A stretch of DNA of 17,795 nt from Chitinophagaceae bacterium (GCA_025924755.1 JAICHT010000032.1:1-17795); one strand, 5' to 3'. Counted from the first letter of the stretch, positions 8,497-16,092 are shown. Made by a program: numbers and translations. The notes: generated by a model from the letters alone, not told the origin.

Positions 8497-8952
8497 ATGG
8501 CCGACCAAGTACCTAACCGGGGTTATATAGCAACCGTATTAAGCTGCCGCTGCCCACGTTGCCGCGAGGGAAAATTGTTTAGATATCCGCTGACCTTTAA
8601 CTTCAATAAAAACACCATAATGCACGAGCGCTGCCCGGTATGCGAACAGCTAACTGATATTGAAGTGGGTTTTTACTATGGTACCGGTTTTGTAAGCTAT
8701 TTAATTGCTGTAGCTATTAGTGCCTTTACGTTTTTAATATGGTGGCCCATTATTGGTTTTTCGTTTGGTGATCACCGTTTTTTTTGGTGGTTGGGATTAA
8801 ATGCACTTTTGCTGATATTGCTGCAACCCTGGCTCATGCGATTGTCGCGTAGCTTATGGATTTCGTGGTTTGTAAAGTACGACCCCAACTGGAAGCACAA
8901 TAAGCCGGACGACCATGAAAGAAGGATAGACGGGCAAATGAATAACTGGTAA
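8497..8952 (+). CDS. DUF983 family membrane protein with zinc-ribbon-like cysteines
   Basis: This is a 151-residue protein of unknown function. Two CxxC pairs near the N terminus (C19/C22 in CPRC and C46/C49 in CPVC, plus C17) resemble a zinc ribbon. Two membrane segments follow (about 64-84 and 95-116), then a charged cytosolic-type tail (KYDPNWKHNKPDDHERR). CPRCREGKLF near the start is typical of DUF983 proteins. It begins 9 bp after the murF stop, so the two are probably co-transcribed, which loosely suggests a role at the cell envelope. The family function is not established, and none is assigned here. Confidence 0.88.
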   Translation: MADQVPNRGYIATVLSCRCPRCREGKLFRYPLTFNFNKNTIMHERCPVCEQLTDIEVGFYYGTGFVSYLIAVAISAFTFLIWWPIIGFSFGDHRFFWWLGLNALLLILLQPWLMRLSRSLWISWFVKYDPNWKHNKPDDHERRIDGQMNNW

Positions 8953-9060
8953 TATCAACCACTTTACGAAAGCTGCTTTACATCAAAAAGTGTTATTAAA
9001 TAAGTTGATGCAAGCATAAGTTTAATATCGGTATCTCTTATTAACCATATAGCAATTACT

Positions 9061-9279
9061 ATGAACGGTATTCACAAGACAGCTTCCGCTATAGCAGCAC
9101 TTCTCGCCTCGTTTTTGATATCTTTAGCGGCCCTTGCACAAGATCAAAAGCCGGAAGTAGATATAAGCATTAATAAACACGATAATTGGTATTCGCAACC
9201 CTGGATTTGGATTGTAGGCGCTGCTATTTTTATTTTATTATTGGTAGCCCTGCTGCGTGGCAATAACGCAAGGGACTAG
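9061..9279 (+). CDS. Small membrane protein with signal peptide, unknown function
   Basis: This 72-residue protein has an N-terminal signal-like hydrophobic stretch (about 8-26, ending LAALAQ, a plausible cleavage site), a short polar segment (DQKPEVDISINKHDNWYSQP, about 28-47), one strongly hydrophobic helix (WIWIVGAAIFILLLVALL, about 48-65) and a short basic/acidic tail (RGNNARD). The predicted topology is a periplasmic polar segment with one anchor. It starts with ATG at 9061, 108 bp after the DUF983 gene, and has codon use like its neighbours. Similar small proteins with a W-rich segment before a single helix occur in Bacteroidota as hypotheticals, from memory and unverified. No function can be assigned. 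Confidence 0.75.
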   Translation: MNGIHKTASAIAALLASFLISLAALAQDQKPEVDISINKHDNWYSQPWIWIVGAAIFILLLVALLRGNNARD

Positions 9280-9613
9280 CATGGAGCTGTTTCTTTCTAT
9301 CACCATTTTATAATATAACCGTACAAGTAATGCAGTATTGCGCCTGATAATTCCGGTATATGCACATAGCTTCTAATAATGCTTTTAAATACACTTGCTA
9401 AAATTAATATTTACTTACAGAGTTTTTCCGGCTCATAAATTGGCTATAAGATCATCACATAATTACTGCCGGTGCACAAACACAATTGCATAACTGCTAC
9501 CAAATAATCCAATAGGTAAAGGCTAAGCCCGGCAAGAATTACAATACGTATATTAAAATGTGTAAGCACTATCCGAATACCTATTTTTGTTTTGGCGAAA
9601 ACCAATTTATAAT
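9280..9613. other. 334-bp intergenic region
   Basis: AT-rich non-coding sequence between the small membrane protein and the histidine kinase. Apart from a promoter-like element at its right end (9560-9589), no hairpin terminator, RNA gene, repeat or convincing ORF was seen. The hydrophobic 61-codon minus-strand frame (9444-9629) runs into the kinase start and has no supporting features. The size of the gap suggests the kinase is a separate transcription unit. Confidence 0.6.
9560..9589 (+). promoter_or_regulatory. Possible promoter of the histidine kinase-response regulator pair
   Basis: TATTTTTG (9582-9589) fits the Bacteroidota -7 consensus TAnnTTTG. GTG (9560-9562), one mismatch from the -33 TTG, lies 19 bp upstream. 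The predicted leader is about 18-24 nt before the kinase ATG at 9614. The element overlaps the in-frame TTG at 9587, which argues that the TTG is not the translation start. Confidence 0.42.
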
Positions 9614-11254
9614 ATGCTGGAGATAGCAAAAATTACGCTGGAGAATGAAATGGACCTGATATTGGCACACCGGGGAGCCATGAGGATTGGGGAGCTTTTG
9701 GGCTTATCGTTTTCAGCGCAAACCACTTTTGCCACAGCAGTATCGGAGTTATCGCGCAATAGTATTGATCATGGAAAAACCGGCTGCTTATACTTAGGAA
9801 TCTCCAACGAACAGCAAAAAGAAAAATACCTGATTGCCTGCCTTAAAGATAGATCGGTAAAGGACAGCAAAAAGAACGAAGGACTGGAATATGCAAAAAG
9901 ACTGGTAGATAAACTTACGGTTTCCACCGCCGGCGATGAATCGTCTATTGAGCTGCAGGTTGCTGCACCGCTGCTTGATAAATTGAATTCAAAAAAACTG
10001 GAAGAATGGAAAGGTTTGTTTAATGAAGAAGCTCCCATCTCTCCATACGAAGAGATTAAACGAAAGAACCAGCAGCTAAAAGAACTTACAGAAAAGCTAC
10101 AGGCCAGTGAGAGCCAGTATAAAACATTAACTAATGCGCTCCCGCTCATTATTTTTTCTTTAAACAATAACGGCCACCTTATTTATGCAAACGAATGGCT
10201 TTATCAATATACCGGCGAAACCATTGCACAATTAAACCACACCGGGTGGCAGGGTATCATTCACCCGGATGATTATGATTCGTTCCGGCTTTTATTAGGT
10301 AGCAAAACCGATTCTGCCGCTACTAATATTAAAACGCAGTGCCGCATAAAGCACCGGCAAAGCGATAGCTATTTCTGGCACCTGATTTCCATATCGCCGC
10401 AAAAAGATGAAAAAGATGAAATTCTGCATTGGATAGGCTATATGGTAGATATCCATGCCCAGAAAGTATTTGCCGAAACGCTTCAGGATAACCGGGAGCT
10501 AAAAGAAACGCAAGAGCAATTAAAAGACCAGCAACAACAACTGGAGCTAAATGTAAGTGAGCTAAACCGAAGTAATTTGGAGTTGCAGCAATTTGCGTTT
10601 GTAGCATCGCACGATTTGCAGGAGCCCGTGCGCAAAATGATTTTTTACAGCGATTATTTTTTAAAAAAGTACGCACCCGTAATTGATAAAAAAGGAACAG
10701 ATTATTTAAAAAGCATGATGGCCGCATCGCATAGAATGCGCAACTTAATAAGCGACCTTTTAGCGTTTTCGCAGGTGAACCGGCAGCAATTAACGTACGG
10801 GCATATCAATTTAAACCAACTTGCACACGAAGCCCTGCAGGACCTGGAAGTAGCTATTAAGGAAAAGGATGCTGTCATACATATTCAATCCTTTCCTTTA
10901 ATAGAAGCTGATGCCGGCCTTATACGGCAATTGTTTGAGAACATTATTTCTAATGCCATTAAATATTCAAATACAGGTGTGCAGCCGGTGATAAATATTA
11001 CCTGCAGGCAAAACGATAACGACCTTATTATTTCGTTTGAAGATAATGGAATAGGATTTGACGAAAAATACCTGCCAAAAATGTTTACGTTATTTCAACG
11101 GTTACATACACGCGAAAGTTACAAGGGTACCGGCCTTGGGTTGGCCATTTGCCGCAAAATTGTCGAAATGCATCATGGTACTATTACCGCCCGCAGCAAC
11201 ATGGGCAAGGGCGCTACCTTTACAGTTACGCTGCCTATTACACAATATTATTAA
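9614..11254 (+). CDS. Soluble hybrid sensor histidine kinase: RsbT/RsbW-like + PAS + HisKA + HATPase
   Basis: This 546-residue protein has no membrane segment, so it is a cytoplasmic sensor kinase. Residues 1-120 resemble the anti-sigma/RsbT serine-kinase ATPase fold: an N-box ELSRNSIDHG (45-54) and GLEYAKRLVDKL (90-101), comparable to the GLG...KRLMDEF segment of RsbT. The expected DxGxG G1 motif is absent (KDRSVKD at 78-84). A coiled linker (145-168) leads to a PAS domain (about 166-285, with IHPDDY), then another coiled coil (288-325). The HisKA domain has ASHDLQEP with phosphoacceptor H333. The HATPase has N447 (N-box), DNGIG (477-481), the F-box FTLFQRLH (491-498) and GTGLGL (505-510), all intact. 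The ATG at 9614 is chosen over a TTG at 9587. A response regulator follows after 9 bp. The signal is unknown. Confidence 0.9.
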   Translation: MLEIAKITLENEMDLILAHRGAMRIGELLGLSFSAQTTFATAVSELSRNSIDHGKTGCLYLGISNEQQKEKYLIACLKDRSVKDSKKNEGLEYAKRLVDKLTVSTAGDESSIELQVAAPLLDKLNSKKLEEWKGLFNEEAPISPYEEIKRKNQQLKELTEKLQASESQYKTLTNALPLIIFSLNNNGHLIYANEWLYQYTGETIAQLNHTGWQGIIHPDDYDSFRLLLGSKTDSAATNIKTQCRIKHRQSDSYFWHLISISPQKDEKDEILHWIGYMVDIHAQKVFAETLQDNRELKETQEQLKDQQQQLELNVSELNRSNLELQQFAFVASHDLQEPVRKMIFYSDYFLKKYAPVIDKKGTDYLKSMMAASHRMRNLISDLLAFSQVNRQQLTYGHINLNQLAHEALQDLEVAIKEKDAVIHIQSFPLIEADAGLIRQLFENIISNAIKYSNTGVQPVINITCRQNDNDLIISFEDNGIGFDEKYLPKMFTLFQRLHTRESYKGTGLGLAICRKIVEMHHGTITARSNMGKGATFTVTLPITQYY

Positions 11255-11263
11255 TTTTAGATT

Positions 11264-11692
11264 ATGAATGCACAGACGATGATATTATTTGTTGACGATG
11301 ATAAAGAAGACTGCGGCATACTGCAAGATGCTTTTGAAGATTTTAATGCGCAGAAGCATATTCACTTTGAAGAAAATGGAGAAAAAGCATTGGAATACGT
11401 GGCCCGATGCCATACGGCCAATGCACTGCCTTGCCTGATTGTATTAGATTTAAATATGCCGCGGATGAACGGCACGCAAACGTTGAAGCACTTAAAACTG
11501 AACGAAAACTATAAGCATATCCCGGTGGTCATTTACTCTACATCGCTCAATGGTATTGAAAAGGACGAGTGCATGCGGCTGGGCGCTTACGATTATATTA
11601 TGAAACCGCTTACGTACCAGGAGTGTATAGACACTGCTAAAAAACTGTACGAACTTTGCCTGCAGTTTTCCGGAACCACCTCGCAGCAATAG
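11264..11692 (+). CDS. Single-domain (CheY/Rcp1-like) response regulator
   Basis: This 142-residue receiver domain has no output domain. The acidic pocket is D11-D13 (FVDDD), the phosphorylated Asp is D62 (LDLNMP), the switch Ser/Thr lies in IYSTS (90-94) and the conserved Lys is K114 (MKPL). It begins 9 bp after the kinase stop, so kinase and regulator are almost certainly co-transcribed partners. Its type, with extra residues around alpha4 (KLNENYKHIPVV), is the one commonly paired with phytochrome-style kinases. Without an output domain it must act by protein contact or as a phosphorelay intermediate; the downstream target is not visible in the window. Confidence 0.95.
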   Translation: MNAQTMILFVDDDKEDCGILQDAFEDFNAQKHIHFEENGEKALEYVARCHTANALPCLIVLDLNMPRMNGTQTLKHLKLNENYKHIPVVIYSTSLNGIEKDECMRLGAYDYIMKPLTYQECIDTAKKLYELCLQFSGTTSQQ

Positions 11693-11712
11693 TCCATTTT
11701 ACACTTATTTTG

Positions 11713-11800
11713 TTGCTGATTCAATATCAGTTTCCAACTATCAACTGCCTTTTAAAATTGATGGCTGAATATATTTACCAGTTGCTTATATTGCTGATTC
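11713..11800. repeat. Direct repeat upstream of the GH31 gene
   Basis: The 10-mer TTGCTGATTC occurs at 11713-11722 and again at 11791-11800, 78 bp apart, in the 121-bp gap between the response regulator and the GH31 gene. The second copy ends 13 bp before the GH31 start. It could be a paired regulator site or chance in AT-rich DNA. Confidence 0.35.
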
Positions 11801-11813
11801 TAAAACAAAATAA

Positions 11814-14216
11814 ATGAATGGGTACGGTACCAGAGTAAAGGCTTTAGCTGCATGGCTTGCCTGTTGTTTTTTAATGGCAAGCCATTCTGCATCAGCCAGT
11901 ATTATCTCTTACACAAAAGAAGCGGATGGCGTTTCTTTCAGGTTAGATAAAGGGCAAATGAAAATTAAAATTTGCAGCAGTGATATCATCGAAGTAAAAT
12001 ATACAGCATTGGCTTCGCTGCCTGCCAAAACCTCTTTGATTGTAACTAATAAATGGACAAAAGCTACCGGCTTTACCGTAAGCGAAAGCGGCCACGAAAT
12101 TGTAATAACAACCACCCGGCTGAAAATAAAAATCAATAAAGCTACCAATGCGATATCGTATACCGATTTGAATAATACTATCATTCTTGCCGAAACCGAT
12201 GCGGATAATAAAAAAATGACCGCCGCTACTATTGCCGGCATTAATACATACACTTGCGAAACCGCGTTCCAATCGCCAAAAGACGAAGCCTTGTTTGGAT
12301 TGGGTTGTCACCCCATCGATTCTTTATCTATGAATTACAAAGGCCGCAACCAGGATATGGCTATAAAATACCTTACCGGCGCGGTGCCGGTATTGCTGTC
12401 TACCAAAGGATATGGACTGATGTGGGATAATTATTCTGCCTCCAGCTTTTATGGTGGCGAAGCGGATAACACGCAATTCAAATATGTATCGGAAAGTGGT
12501 AAAATGACAGATTACTTCTTTTTTTACGGTCCCGGTTTCGATCATATCATTGCTTCCTACCGCACGGCTACGGGCAAAGCCCCGATGTTTGCCAAATGGG
12601 CATATGGCCTTTTTCAATCGCAGGACCGCTATATGTCCCAGGCGGAAGTATTGAGTGTAAAAGACAAGTATCGCAACAACCATATCCCGGTAGATTGTAT
12701 TGTGCAGGATTGGTTTTACTGGGCGCCTTATCCTATCGGTTCGCATATTATGAACCGCGCTAATTATCCCGATCCAAAATCGATGGTAGATGAACTGCAC
12801 AAAGCCAATATTCATGGTATGATATCTATCTGGCCAGTATTCGGCAAAGGCAGCAAAGATTTTGATGAACTGGTGAAAGCAGGTGGCATGACGGATATTA
12901 CCTGGGACAATGTAATGACCCATACGTTCGATAATTATTACGATGCCCATGACGAAAAAGCAAGAGCCATTTACTGGAAGCAGGCCAAAGACAGTTTGAT
13001 AGCACCCGACGGCTGGGACGCCTGGTGGATAGACCAGTGCGAACCGGACAATGGCACCCTGCTTGATGCCCGCAGGCAAAGCAATTTTACTATTGGTAAA
13101 GGCATTGATTATTTCAACACGTATTCATTAATGCACACCACCGGCATCTATAAAGGCTGGCGCAACGAAGTGCCGGGCAAGCGGGCTTTCTTTTTAGCGC
13201 GGCAGGCTTTTGCCGGCCAGCAACGCAATGCGGCTACCTTATGGTCGTCCGATATTACCTGCACTTTTCCTACGTTAAAAATACAGGTGCCGCAAGGTAT
13301 CAACGCCTGTGCATCCGGCCTGCCTTACTGGACCTCTGATATTGGCGGGTATCATTTTAACTGGCAGCCTCCGAATTGGGCTACACCACAAAACCGGGAG
13401 CTGTTTACGCGATGGTTTCAGTTTGGCGCCTTCTGCCCTATCTTCCGTATTCATGGAAAAGGCGAACGGGCTTTATTTTCCAACAACTGGGATGATAAAA
13501 CCAAAGCCATATTACTGAATTTCGATAACCTAAGATATCGCCTGCTGCCTTATATTTATTCGCTGGCCTGGAAGGTGACCCACGATGATTATACGATGAT
13601 GCGTGCATTAACGTTTGATTTCAGAAAGGATACCAGCGTATATAATATCCAGGACCAGTATATGTTTGGGCCGGCCTTTTTGGTAAACCCCGTAACAGAA
13701 AGTTTATACCACGGAAAGGATTCTGCCACTACCGAAAAAACAAGAAAAGTGTACCTGCCGGCATCAACCAATTGGTACGACTTCTGGACCGGTAAAATGC
13801 TTACCGGCGGACAGACTATAAACGCCGCAGCACCTATCGACATCTTACCGCTATATGTGAAAGCCGGATCCATTGTGCCAATGGGCCCGTTAGTGCAATA
13901 TGCCACTGAAAAAACTGCGGCGCCTACGGAGCTGCGCATTTATGCAGGCGCAGATGGAAAGTTTACAGTGTATGAGGATGAGAATGATACTTACAACTAT
14001 GAAAAAGGTAAGTATGCCACCTATGATATTTTATGGAACGATGCAAGTCATATGCTTACAATTACTGATCGCAAGGGATCTTTCCCGGGTATGATAGCCA
14101 ACAAGAATTTCAATATTGTGTTGGTAAATGAAAATAAAGGTACAGGCGTAGCCATATCAGATCATGCAGATAAAAACGTAAGCTATACGGGTAAAAAACT
14201 GCAGGTAAAATTATAG
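11814..14216 (+). CDS. Exported GH31 family alpha-glycosidase (alpha-glucosidase or alpha-xylosidase)
   Basis: This 800-residue glycoside hydrolase has a signal peptide (basic start to R7/K9, hydrophobic 10-22, probable cleavage near SASAS at 25-29). The N-terminal beta-sandwich spans about 30-250 and the TIM barrel about 255-590. WWIDQCEPD holds the predicted nucleophile D407, and LWSSD the predicted acid/base D480. IVQDWFYW (296-303) and FRIHGKG (544-550) are further GH31 barrel motifs. A C-terminal DUF5110-type domain follows (about 715-760, FTVYEDENDTYNY). The DAWW-D-xxEPD form resembles alpha-xylosidases and related enzymes, but substrate cannot be fixed from sequence. The family hydrolyses alpha-linked glucose or xylose with retention. 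The start at 11814 gives a normal signal peptide. No SusC/SusD pair lies nearby, and there is no T9SS C-terminal signal. Confidence 0.93.
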   Translation: MNGYGTRVKALAAWLACCFLMASHSASASIISYTKEADGVSFRLDKGQMKIKICSSDIIEVKYTALASLPAKTSLIVTNKWTKATGFTVSESGHEIVITTTRLKIKINKATNAISYTDLNNTIILAETDADNKKMTAATIAGINTYTCETAFQSPKDEALFGLGCHPIDSLSMNYKGRNQDMAIKYLTGAVPVLLSTKGYGLMWDNYSASSFYGGEADNTQFKYVSESGKMTDYFFFYGPGFDHIIASYRTATGKAPMFAKWAYGLFQSQDRYMSQAEVLSVKDKYRNNHIPVDCIVQDWFYWAPYPIGSHIMNRANYPDPKSMVDELHKANIHGMISIWPVFGKGSKDFDELVKAGGMTDITWDNVMTHTFDNYYDAHDEKARAIYWKQAKDSLIAPDGWDAWWIDQCEPDNGTLLDARRQSNFTIGKGIDYFNTYSLMHTTGIYKGWRNEVPGKRAFFLARQAFAGQQRNAATLWSSDITCTFPTLKIQVPQGINACASGLPYWTSDIGGYHFNWQPPNWATPQNRELFTRWFQFGAFCPIFRIHGKGERALFSNNWDDKTKAILLNFDNLRYRLLPYIYSLAWKVTHDDYTMMRALTFDFRKDTSVYNIQDQYMFGPAFLVNPVTESLYHGKDSATTEKTRKVYLPASTNWYDFWTGKMLTGGQTINAAAPIDILPLYVKAGSIVPMGPLVQYATEKTAAPTELRIYAGADGKFTVYEDENDTYNYEKGKYATYDILWNDASHMLTITDRKGSFPGMIANKNFNIVLVNENKGTGVAISDHADKNVSYTGKKLQVKL

Positions 14217-14265
14217 TTGATACTAAAAGGTTGAATAAATCCTACTAACTTAAAGTTCAATTCGC

Positions 14266-14304
14266 AACAGCTTCGTCATTAATATTGACGAAGCTGTTTT
14301 GGTT
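14266..14304 (+). terminator. Rho-independent terminator of the GH31 gene
   Basis: A perfect 13-bp stem, AACAGCTTCGTCA (14266-14278) and TGACGAAGCTGTT (14286-14298), has a TTAATAT loop. It is followed by TTGGTTT, starting 49 bp after the GH31 stop. It separates the glycosidase from the molybdenum-enzyme operon. Confidence 0.8.
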
Positions 14305-14472
14305 TATAGCAGTAATTATAAAGGTTTATTAAACATCTCCTATAGTAAAAACCGGGCAGCATGGTAAAATTGAATAGTATGCGTTTGCTTACGCTTCCTT
14401 TCTTAACTTTAAATAAAAGAAAACTGTTTACTACAAAACAACTAACGTAAATTTTAAAGTGAAAATTAGTAT

Positions 14473-15111
14473 ATGGCAAATAAAAAACCTTGTGCCGTTT
14501 CGGAAAAAGAACATAAAGAATATAGTGAGGCCCGTCGTACGTTTCTGAAACAATCATCGGCGGTAGTAGCGCTGGCACTTACGCCACCCACCATATTAAA
14601 AGCAGCAGCTAATGATGAAAAGATCGCTTCATATTTTGAGCAGGTTCCCTTAACGCTGGAAGTAAACGGAAAGACTGAAAGTTTATCTGTAGAACCTCGT
14701 GTTACCTTGCTTGATATGCTGCGCGAACAATTGGCGTTAACCGGCACTAAAAAAGGCTGCGATTACGGCCAGTGCGGTGCATGCACGGTACATGTTGATG
14801 GCAAGCGGGTACTTTCCTGTTTAAGTTTAGCCGTAATGCAGGATGGGAAAAAGGTAACCACGATAGAAGGATTAGCCAATGGAGATCAACTGCACCCCGT
14901 ACAGGAAGCGTTTATCAAACACGATGGCTTTCAGTGCGGCTATTGCACACCCGGACAAATTATGTCGGCGGTGGCTTGCCTGCGCGAAGGTCATGCGGGC
15001 TCGCCAGCAGAAATCCGGGAATATATGAGTGGTAATATTTGCCGCTGCGGTGCTTATTCCAATATAGTAGATGCAATTGTAGATGTTAAACAAGGAGGGC
15101 AAAAAATATGA
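14473..15111 (+). CDS. Tat-exported 2Fe-2S subunit of a PaoABC-like molybdenum hydroxylase (aldehyde oxidoreductase)
   Basis: This 212-residue protein has a twin-arginine signal: ARRTFLK (R21-R22) followed by a moderately hydrophobic stretch to AAA near 44-46. The plant-type ferredoxin domain has ligands C96, C101, C104 and C116. The second helical 2Fe-2S domain has C155, C158, C190 and C192 (FQCGYC and ICRCG). It carries electrons from the molybdenum centre to FAD. In E. coli PaoA the same subunit bears the Tat signal and carries the whole trimer to the periplasm; that behaviour is inferred here. It is the first gene of the operon and overlaps the FAD subunit gene by 4 bp (ATGA). A weak promoter-like TAACTTTA lies at 14404. 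Xanthine dehydrogenase small subunit is a less likely label because of the Tat signal. Confidence 0.93.
   Translation: MANKKPCAVSEKEHKEYSEARRTFLKQSSAVVALALTPPTILKAAANDEKIASYFEQVPLTLEVNGKTESLSVEPRVTLLDMLREQLALTGTKKGCDYGQCGACTVHVDGKRVLSCLSLAVMQDGKKVTTIEGLANGDQLHPVQEAFIKHDGFQCGYCTPGQIMSAVACLREGHAGSPAEIREYMSGNICRCGAYSNIVDAIVDVKQGGQKI
15092..15098 (+). promoter_or_regulatory. Strong Shine-Dalgarno sequence before the FAD subunit gene
   Basis: AAGGAGG ends 9 bp before the ATG at 15108, an almost ideal ribosome-binding site, at a 4-bp stop/start overlap. It lies inside the last codons (KQGGQKI) of the preceding gene. Bacteroidota rarely use Shine-Dalgarno pairing and the other starts here lack one, so it stands out and supports the 15108 start. 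Because it is also coding sequence, chance cannot be excluded. Confidence 0.5.
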
Positions 15112-16088
15112 TCAACTTTCAATACACACGTCCTTCCAGCCAAAAAGCAGCCATAGATGCGCTGGCAAAAGATGCTTCGGCTCAATATATTGCCGGAGGC
15201 ACCAACCTCGTAGACCTGATGAAGCGCAATATTATGGCTCCGGAAAAGCTGGTAGATATTAATAAGTTGCCTTTGCGGGATATACAAGAAGTGAACGGTG
15301 GCTTACAAATAGGTGCGCTGGCGCTGAATAGCGTCGTATCGGAAGATGATACGGTGGTGCAAAAATTTCCTTTACTATCATTAGCTTTAAAAGCCGGTGC
15401 CTCGCCGCAGCTACGGAATATGGCTACAGTAGGCGGTAATACGTTGCAGCGCACCCGCTGCCCTTATTTTTATGATACGGCCATGCCATGTAATAAAAGG
15501 CAACCGGGTACGGGTTGCGGTGCCTTAAAAGGCTATAACCGTATGCATGCTATTTTTGGTGCGTCCGACAAATGCATAGCCGTACACCCCAGTGATATGT
15601 GTGTAGCGCTAACGGCCTTAAATGCTATGGTGCTGGTTACCGGCGTAAAAGGCGATCGCCGCATACCGTTTGGCGAATTTCACCGGCTGCCCAGCGACAC
15701 GCCGCAAAAAGACAATATACTGGAACACGGCGAACTTATAACCGGTGTATGGGTACCGGATGACGGCTTTACTAAAAATGTGCATTACCTCAAAGTTCGC
15801 GATCGTGCCTCTTATGCCTTTGCATTGGTGTCCGTGGCCGCTGCGCTGTATATTCAAAACAATATTATTAAAAAAGCAAGATTGGCTATGGGTGGCGTTG
15901 CGCATAAGCCCTGGCGCCTGGCCGAAGCTGAAAAAGCACTGATAGGAAAGAAAGTATCCGATGCTACTTTTCAACAGGCGGCACATATAGCTATGCGTGG
16001 TGCTAAGGGATATGGATACAACAATTTTAAATTAAAGATGGCACCAAACACTATTATAGAAGCCTTAACCGTCGCAGCAAAAGCATAA
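15108..16088 (+). CDS. FAD-binding subunit with 4Fe-4S ligands (PaoB-like, xanthine dehydrogenase subunit M family)
   Basis: This 326-residue flavoprotein passes electrons from the iron-sulfur subunit to an acceptor. FAD-binding motifs are AGGTNLVDLMK (29-39) and TVGGNTLQ (107-114). Between the FAD-binding and C-terminal CO-dehydrogenase flavoprotein domains lies an insert with C118, C128, C137 and C156 (RCPYF, MPCNK, TGCGA, DKCIA). This insert is the 4Fe-4S site known from 4-hydroxybenzoyl-CoA reductase and E. coli PaoB, and the spacing here resembles PaoB. It has no signal peptide of its own and so would travel with the Tat-bearing subunit. It overlaps the previous gene by 4 bp and is followed by the molybdopterin subunit after 4 bp. 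Confidence 0.93.
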   Translation: MINFQYTRPSSQKAAIDALAKDASAQYIAGGTNLVDLMKRNIMAPEKLVDINKLPLRDIQEVNGGLQIGALALNSVVSEDDTVVQKFPLLSLALKAGASPQLRNMATVGGNTLQRTRCPYFYDTAMPCNKRQPGTGCGALKGYNRMHAIFGASDKCIAVHPSDMCVALTALNAMVLVTGVKGDRRIPFGEFHRLPSDTPQKDNILEHGELITGVWVPDDGFTKNVHYLKVRDRASYAFALVSVAAALYIQNNIIKKARLAMGGVAHKPWRLAEAEKALIGKKVSDATFQQAAHIAMRGAKGYGYNNFKLKMAPNTIIEALTVAAKA

Positions 16089-16092
16089 AATT

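Noticed and set aside
8954..9009. Nested inverted repeats (ATCAAC/GTTGAT and CACTTT/AAAGTG) after the DUF983 gene, considered as a terminator or structured RNA
   Set aside because: The arms are only 6 bp with long spacers and a bulge, and no T-run follows. This is likely chance in AT-rich sequence.
9587..9613. TTG at 9587 as the start of the histidine kinase
   Set aside because: It overlaps the candidate -7 promoter element, so it would probably not be in the transcript. The ATG at 9614 fits the domain start.
9444..9629. 61-codon hydrophobic minus-strand frame in the gap before the kinase
   Set aside because: It overlaps the kinase start and its likely promoter. Hydrophobicity is expected from AT-rich sequence. 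There is no recognisable motif or promoter.
9769..10727. Two 132-codon minus-strand frames inside the kinase gene
   Set aside because: They are antisense shadows of the well-supported kinase frame, with low-complexity Ser/Leu-rich translations.
12324..13079. Long (251-codon) minus-strand open frame inside the GH31 gene
   Set aside because: It is fully antisense to a gene with intact catalytic motifs, its translation shows no domain or signal, and its composition is that expected from the opposite strand of coding DNA.
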